IMG/VR virus record: IMGVR_UViG_3300031785_001144
Location: 1-23,999 of that record
From: a virus
Length of the DNA stretch: 23,999 nt
Reading direction: 5' to 3' (one strand)
This document shows, piece after piece, positions 21,193 to 23,999 of this stretch. Each line of letters begins with the position of its first letter. Position 1 is the stretch's first letter. Below the pieces are notes generated by a model. It was not told where the DNA came from and did no database searches. It worked only from the letters and a program-made list of their open reading frames with translations. Both the position numbers and the translations under genes were made by a program.

Positions 21193-22469
21193 TGATTTAT
21201 TACCACTACCTCTCCGAAGGGCGGCTCGAATGAGCGGCACTTACTGGTCAGTGCCCACAGTACAGGCAGGCCGGGATCGTAGTCATAGTCGTCGCAGTAC
21301 CCGTCTGTTAGGTACACCACACACTTGGCGTTGATCTCGTTCTCCTCTATGTAGTCGAACACAGGCTTGTACATCGTACCGCCACACCCTGTTGGTTTGA
21401 ACTCATCTGCGTCAGATACATCCTGCTCATGCACTTCTGTATCTGCCCACAGCACCTTGATCGTAGGGTCTTTGCCGTCCTGTTCAAGCTCACGCATCAC
21501 ACCAACCACCTCGGACAGTACGTCGTTCATGTCTTTCTCTGACATAGAGCCAGAGGTGTCTACACCGAACACGATGTCTCCGAACGTCTCATTCTTGAGA
21601 CCGGGCATGATGATCCCGCTCTGTATGAACCGCTTGTTGGGGAACCTGAATGAGTAGTCACTGCGAGCGAAGTCTGACAGGAACCTAGACAGATAGGCAC
21701 GCCAGTCTACCTTGGGTTCCATGATCTCCTCGACCAGTCGTTCAATGCCAGCAGGTAGCTTGCCTTGCCGCTTGGCAGCGGTGACTGCTTCCTGAAGGGT
21801 GATCTTGACGTTCTCCTCTACCTCTCTCAGGTCTGACTCAGACATGGCTGATCCGTCATCGTTGGTAGGCGTCTCCACCTGACCCCACTGAGGTACTCCA
21901 TCGGGAGCCTTCTTCTCACCACCACCAGCGTCTTGCTGGCCTTGCTGCTGTGGCTGTGGCTGCTGCTGTTGTTGCTGGCCGTCTGACTCTTGATCATCTT
22001 GTCCTTGTCCTTGCTGATCGCAGTCACCCCCAGACCCTCCGCCTTGCGGAGATGGCCGACCCTCGGGCTGGTCAGGACACTGGAGCTGGCTGTATATCTG
22101 CTCAGCAGACATGTCTCTGTACTTGTCGTCGAGTAAGGCATCCTCTGGGAGGGTCAGCCCTGAATCAACGATGATCGAGTTGATTGCGTAGTCGCAAGCT
22201 ACGTTCCACTTGAAGTGGTCTCGTGATCCAGATCTGGTGTGGTGCAATGATGCAACGTGCATCACCTCATGGCACAGCACACCGACAAGCTCGTCAGGCG
22301 TAAGGGACTCAACAAAGTCCGTGTTGTACCGCAGATGTATGCCATCTGTGGACATTGTTGGCCGATCATTGCACTCAATCCTCTTGAGGTTGTATAGGAT
22401 GGTCGCATAGAACGGCTCGGCATTGAGCACTGCAGTCAATGCCTTCTGCATCTTGGTTGCTACTATCAT
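21189..22469 (-). CDS. VWA protein with metallopeptidase-like N-terminal domain
   Basis: The product is 426 residues from the ATG at 22469; a longer frame to 22574 runs into the ATPase gene and is rejected. The N-terminal domain has a zincin-type HEVMH at 67-71 followed by WNVACDYAINSIIVDSG, as in the putative metallopeptidase domain often fused to VWA domains (DUF2201-type). A flexible Gln/Gly-rich linker (142-182) follows. The C-terminal VWA domain has an intact metal-ion-dependent adhesion site, DTSGSMS, at 304-310, and a late YLTDGYCDDYDYDPG. Such proteins pair with MoxR AAA+ ATPases, encoded here four bases upstream. The target is unknown. Both metal sites look intact. Confidence 0.88.
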   Translation of the reverse strand: MIVATKMQKALTAVLNAEPFYATILYNLKRIECNDRPTMSTDGIHLRYNTDFVESLTPDELVGVLCHEVMHVASLHHTRSGSRDHFKWNVACDYAINSIIVDSGLTLPEDALLDDKYRDMSAEQIYSQLQCPDQPEGRPSPQGGGSGGDCDQQGQGQDDQESDGQQQQQQPQPQQQGQQDAGGGEKKAPDGVPQWGQVETPTNDDGSAMSESDLREVEENVKITLQEAVTAAKRQGKLPAGIERLVEEIMEPKVDWRAYLSRFLSDFARSDYSFRFPNKRFIQSGIIMPGLKNETFGDIVFGVDTSGSMSEKDMNDVLSEVVGVMRELEQDGKDPTIKVLWADTEVHEQDVSDADEFKPTGCGGTMYKPVFDYIEENEINAKCVVYLTDGYCDDYDYDPGLPVLWALTSKCRSFEPPFGEVVVINQ

Positions 22470-22473
22470 AGTC

Positions 22474-23499
22474 TTAGGTGTACATACCAAGTACGTCTTG
22501 GTGTTTAAGTGCCCACTCTTGGAAGGCCTTGGTCTTTGTGAATGGTGCTTTGTCACCATGCTTGACGATGGCATCCTTGATGCACATCACACTGAACTCT
22601 GCTCCAACTCGGTCAAGGTACTCCTTGATACCCGCAATGGTCTTGCCATCGCATCGGTGGGCAAGTGCCCCCATCAAACCGTACAGTACGCTAACCTCAT
22701 CGGCAGCAGGTACAGGTGCAGTCTTGGGATTCTTGATGCACTCATCAGGGTCAGGCATCTTCTCCATCAGTCGATAGAATGCTAGGAACTCTGACGCAGC
22801 AGCATCACCCACATCACCAGCAAGTAACTCCATACCTGTCACGTCAATGGATACCTTCTTGGCAAGGCGAGACCAGTTGCGTGGCGTCGGAGTATTCTTC
22901 ATGTCTCGACTAGGCTTGAACGCATTGAGCAGCTCAGTCTTGAACCTCAGGAAGGCGGGGACAGATACTGGCATCCAGTCCTGCTCATAAGCCCATCCAC
23001 ACCAGTCATCAATGTGTGGCTCAAGGTGGAGGATAGTAGAGCGACCCTTGAGTGGCTCAAGCAGGGAGCCAACCCCTGCCTTGTCCTCAGCCCTGTTGGT
23101 AGCACCCATGAACCACACATGGTCACTGATCTTGTGACCAGCCACCTGACGTTGCAGGAAGAGCTGCATGATAGCTGCTTGGGTTGCTGGCGTAGCCTGA
23201 CCCATGTCATCGAAGAATGCGATGGTGGGCTTGTCTGCTGTGATGAGGGACTCCAGATCCTCGTAAGGGAGGTGTCGTGCCTTGGCCTGACCTGTCTGGT
23301 CTTGGAAGGCAAACGGCTGACCCTTGTAGTCAGTGGGGTCACTGACTGAGGGATGGTACAGAATGACCTCGTGACCAATGTCTTTGGCCGCTGCGATAAC
23401 GGTGTCAGTTTTGCCAACACCGGGGCCAGCTTCTAGGATGATAGGCTCTCTGATTTGAGCCAGCTTAACGATACTGTCTTTGATCTCTGCGATTCTCAT
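22474..23499 (-). CDS. MoxR-like AAA+ ATPase
   Basis: The product is 341 residues. Walker A at 25-31 (GPGVGKT), Walker B at 95-98 (FFDD, with the second acidic residue as catalytic base), and sensor 1 around 132-136 (GATNR) are all intact. The segment after Walker A (ILYHPSVSDPTDYKGQPFAF) matches the MoxR style of substrate loop. The C-terminus (residues 200-341) is helical and contains RNWSRLAKKVS, a likely sensor-2 or lid region. MoxR ATPases remodel partner proteins together with a VWA protein, which is encoded next. Its ATG overlaps the stop of the edge gene by one base (TAATG). Phages with such pairs are known, but the biological role is not settled. Confidence 0.92.
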   Translation of the reverse strand: MRIAEIKDSIVKLAQIREPIILEAGPGVGKTDTVIAAAKDIGHEVILYHPSVSDPTDYKGQPFAFQDQTGQAKARHLPYEDLESLITADKPTIAFFDDMGQATPATQAAIMQLFLQRQVAGHKISDHVWFMGATNRAEDKAGVGSLLEPLKGRSTILHLEPHIDDWCGWAYEQDWMPVSVPAFLRFKTELLNAFKPSRDMKNTPTPRNWSRLAKKVSIDVTGMELLAGDVGDAAASEFLAFYRLMEKMPDPDECIKNPKTAPVPAADEVSVLYGLMGALAHRCDGKTIAGIKEYLDRVGAEFSVMCIKDAIVKHGDKAPFTKTKAFQEWALKHQDVLGMYT

Positions 23500-23999
23500 T
23501 AGTAAACACCTTTCATAGCGTCTTGTATTTTATCTATCTGCGCCCTTGCCTCGATAGCTTTCTGCTCTCGAAGCGATGGGTTGTTTCGTAACTCGGAGCT
23601 TCCATGTGTCAACAGCGTGGATTTCACACTGTTCGCAAGCTCCTCAATGTTCTTGTCTCCTGTTAGGTTTAGCTTGGGTATTCTATTGGCAAGCTCCTCA
23701 ATCTTGGTGAGTGTGGTTGTCTGGAACTTGGGCTTGATAACCCTGACGTTCCCATCCTTGTCAACCTTCTCGTAAGGTTGCTTGGCCATTGCCTCCTCGA
23801 ATGCTTTGGTCAGCTCATTCAGCTGCTCATACAGGTTTGTATGCGCTTGCTTGAACTGTTGCTCATGCCGAGCGTCACACTGTGCCTTGAGTTCCCGCAT
23901 GATCTCGTCACTGGCATCGAATGCGAAGTGCTCACCCTTTGGTATGGGGTGATACCTGACATCCATCGAGAACTTGGCAGGGATCTCACTCACATCAGG
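23499..23999 (-). CDS. Unknown helical protein, N-terminus possibly beyond window edge
   Basis: The frame is open to the right edge (167 codons), so the true start may lie outside. Within the window a GTG at 23993 (VSEIPAKFSMD) and an ATG at 23966 (MDVRYHPIPKGEHFAFDASD) are possible starts. The protein is helical and charged (KEAxxELKAQCDARHEQQ-like, then TKAFEEAMAKQPYEKVDKDG), with a C-terminal helix (EARAQIDKIQDAMKGVY). No catalytic motif is seen. Its stop overlaps the ATPase start by one base, so it belongs to the ATPase/VWA operon. The function is unknown. Confidence 0.6.
   Translation of the reverse strand, partial: PDVSEIPAKFSMDVRYHPIPKGEHFAFDASDEIMRELKAQCDARHEQQFKQAHTNLYEQLNELTKAFEEAMAKQPYEKVDKDGNVRVIKPKFQTTTLTKIEELANRIPKLNLTGDKNIEELANSVKSTLLTHGSSELRNNPSLREQKAIEARAQIDKIQDAMKGVY

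Noticed and set aside
22470-22574. Longer N-terminus for the VWA protein
   Set aside because: It would overlap the ATPase gene by 101 bases and adds low-complexity basic residues; the ATG at 22469 follows the ATPase stop by four bases.
1-23999. tRNA or other structured RNA genes
   Set aside because: No cloverleaf-like segment with the expected conserved T-loop bases was found in the gaps, which are all short.

Overview
The window is about 24 kb of a tailed double-stranded DNA phage or prophage genome. Every gene I can support lies on the minus strand, so transcription reads from high to low coordinates. Terminase, portal, capsid and fibre genes identify it. The host cannot be named from the sequence. 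Strong AAGGAGG-type Shine-Dalgarno (SD) sites at many starts point to a bacterial host, and the fibre resembles those of aquatic phages. Packing is dense: most genes overlap or touch, and no stretch over 300 bases lacks a gene.

Layout in transcription order. (1) 23999-19510: a coupled series with an edge gene, a MoxR-like AAA+ ATPase, a VWA/metallopeptidase-like protein and three unknown proteins. (2) 19508-18980: three small genes, closed by a strong intrinsic terminator at 18903-18947. (3) 18892-16454: a run of very small accessory genes, including three tandem paralogues and at least two genes so short they are easily missed. (4) 16453-13634: an HNH endonuclease with four zinc-binding repeats, a probable helix-turn-helix (HTH) protein, a coiled-coil protein and a tyrosine integrase. 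(5) 13584-5300: packaging and head genes, comprising small and large terminase, two small proteins, portal, a scaffold-like protein and major capsid protein, ending in a UUCG-loop terminator at 5231-5260. (6) 5212-1: a small virion protein, a probable head-tail connector, a small protein sharing its N-terminus with the fibre, an 1121-residue repeat-rich fibre, and a virion protein cut by the left edge.

How the parts fit: terminase packages DNA through the portal into a capsid built on the scaffold-like protein, and the connector and fibre complete the particle. The integrase suggests a temperate lifestyle, but no repressor is recognisable here. The ATPase/VWA pair is presumably a remodelling machine of unknown target, with three unknown genes coupled behind it.

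The most interesting points are the ATPase/VWA unit with its unknown partners, the unusual integrase/small-terminase junction where coding signal runs upstream of the ATG, the tandem small paralogues, and the block architecture of the fibre repeats. Family assignments come from motif reading and memory of families; no database search was run.
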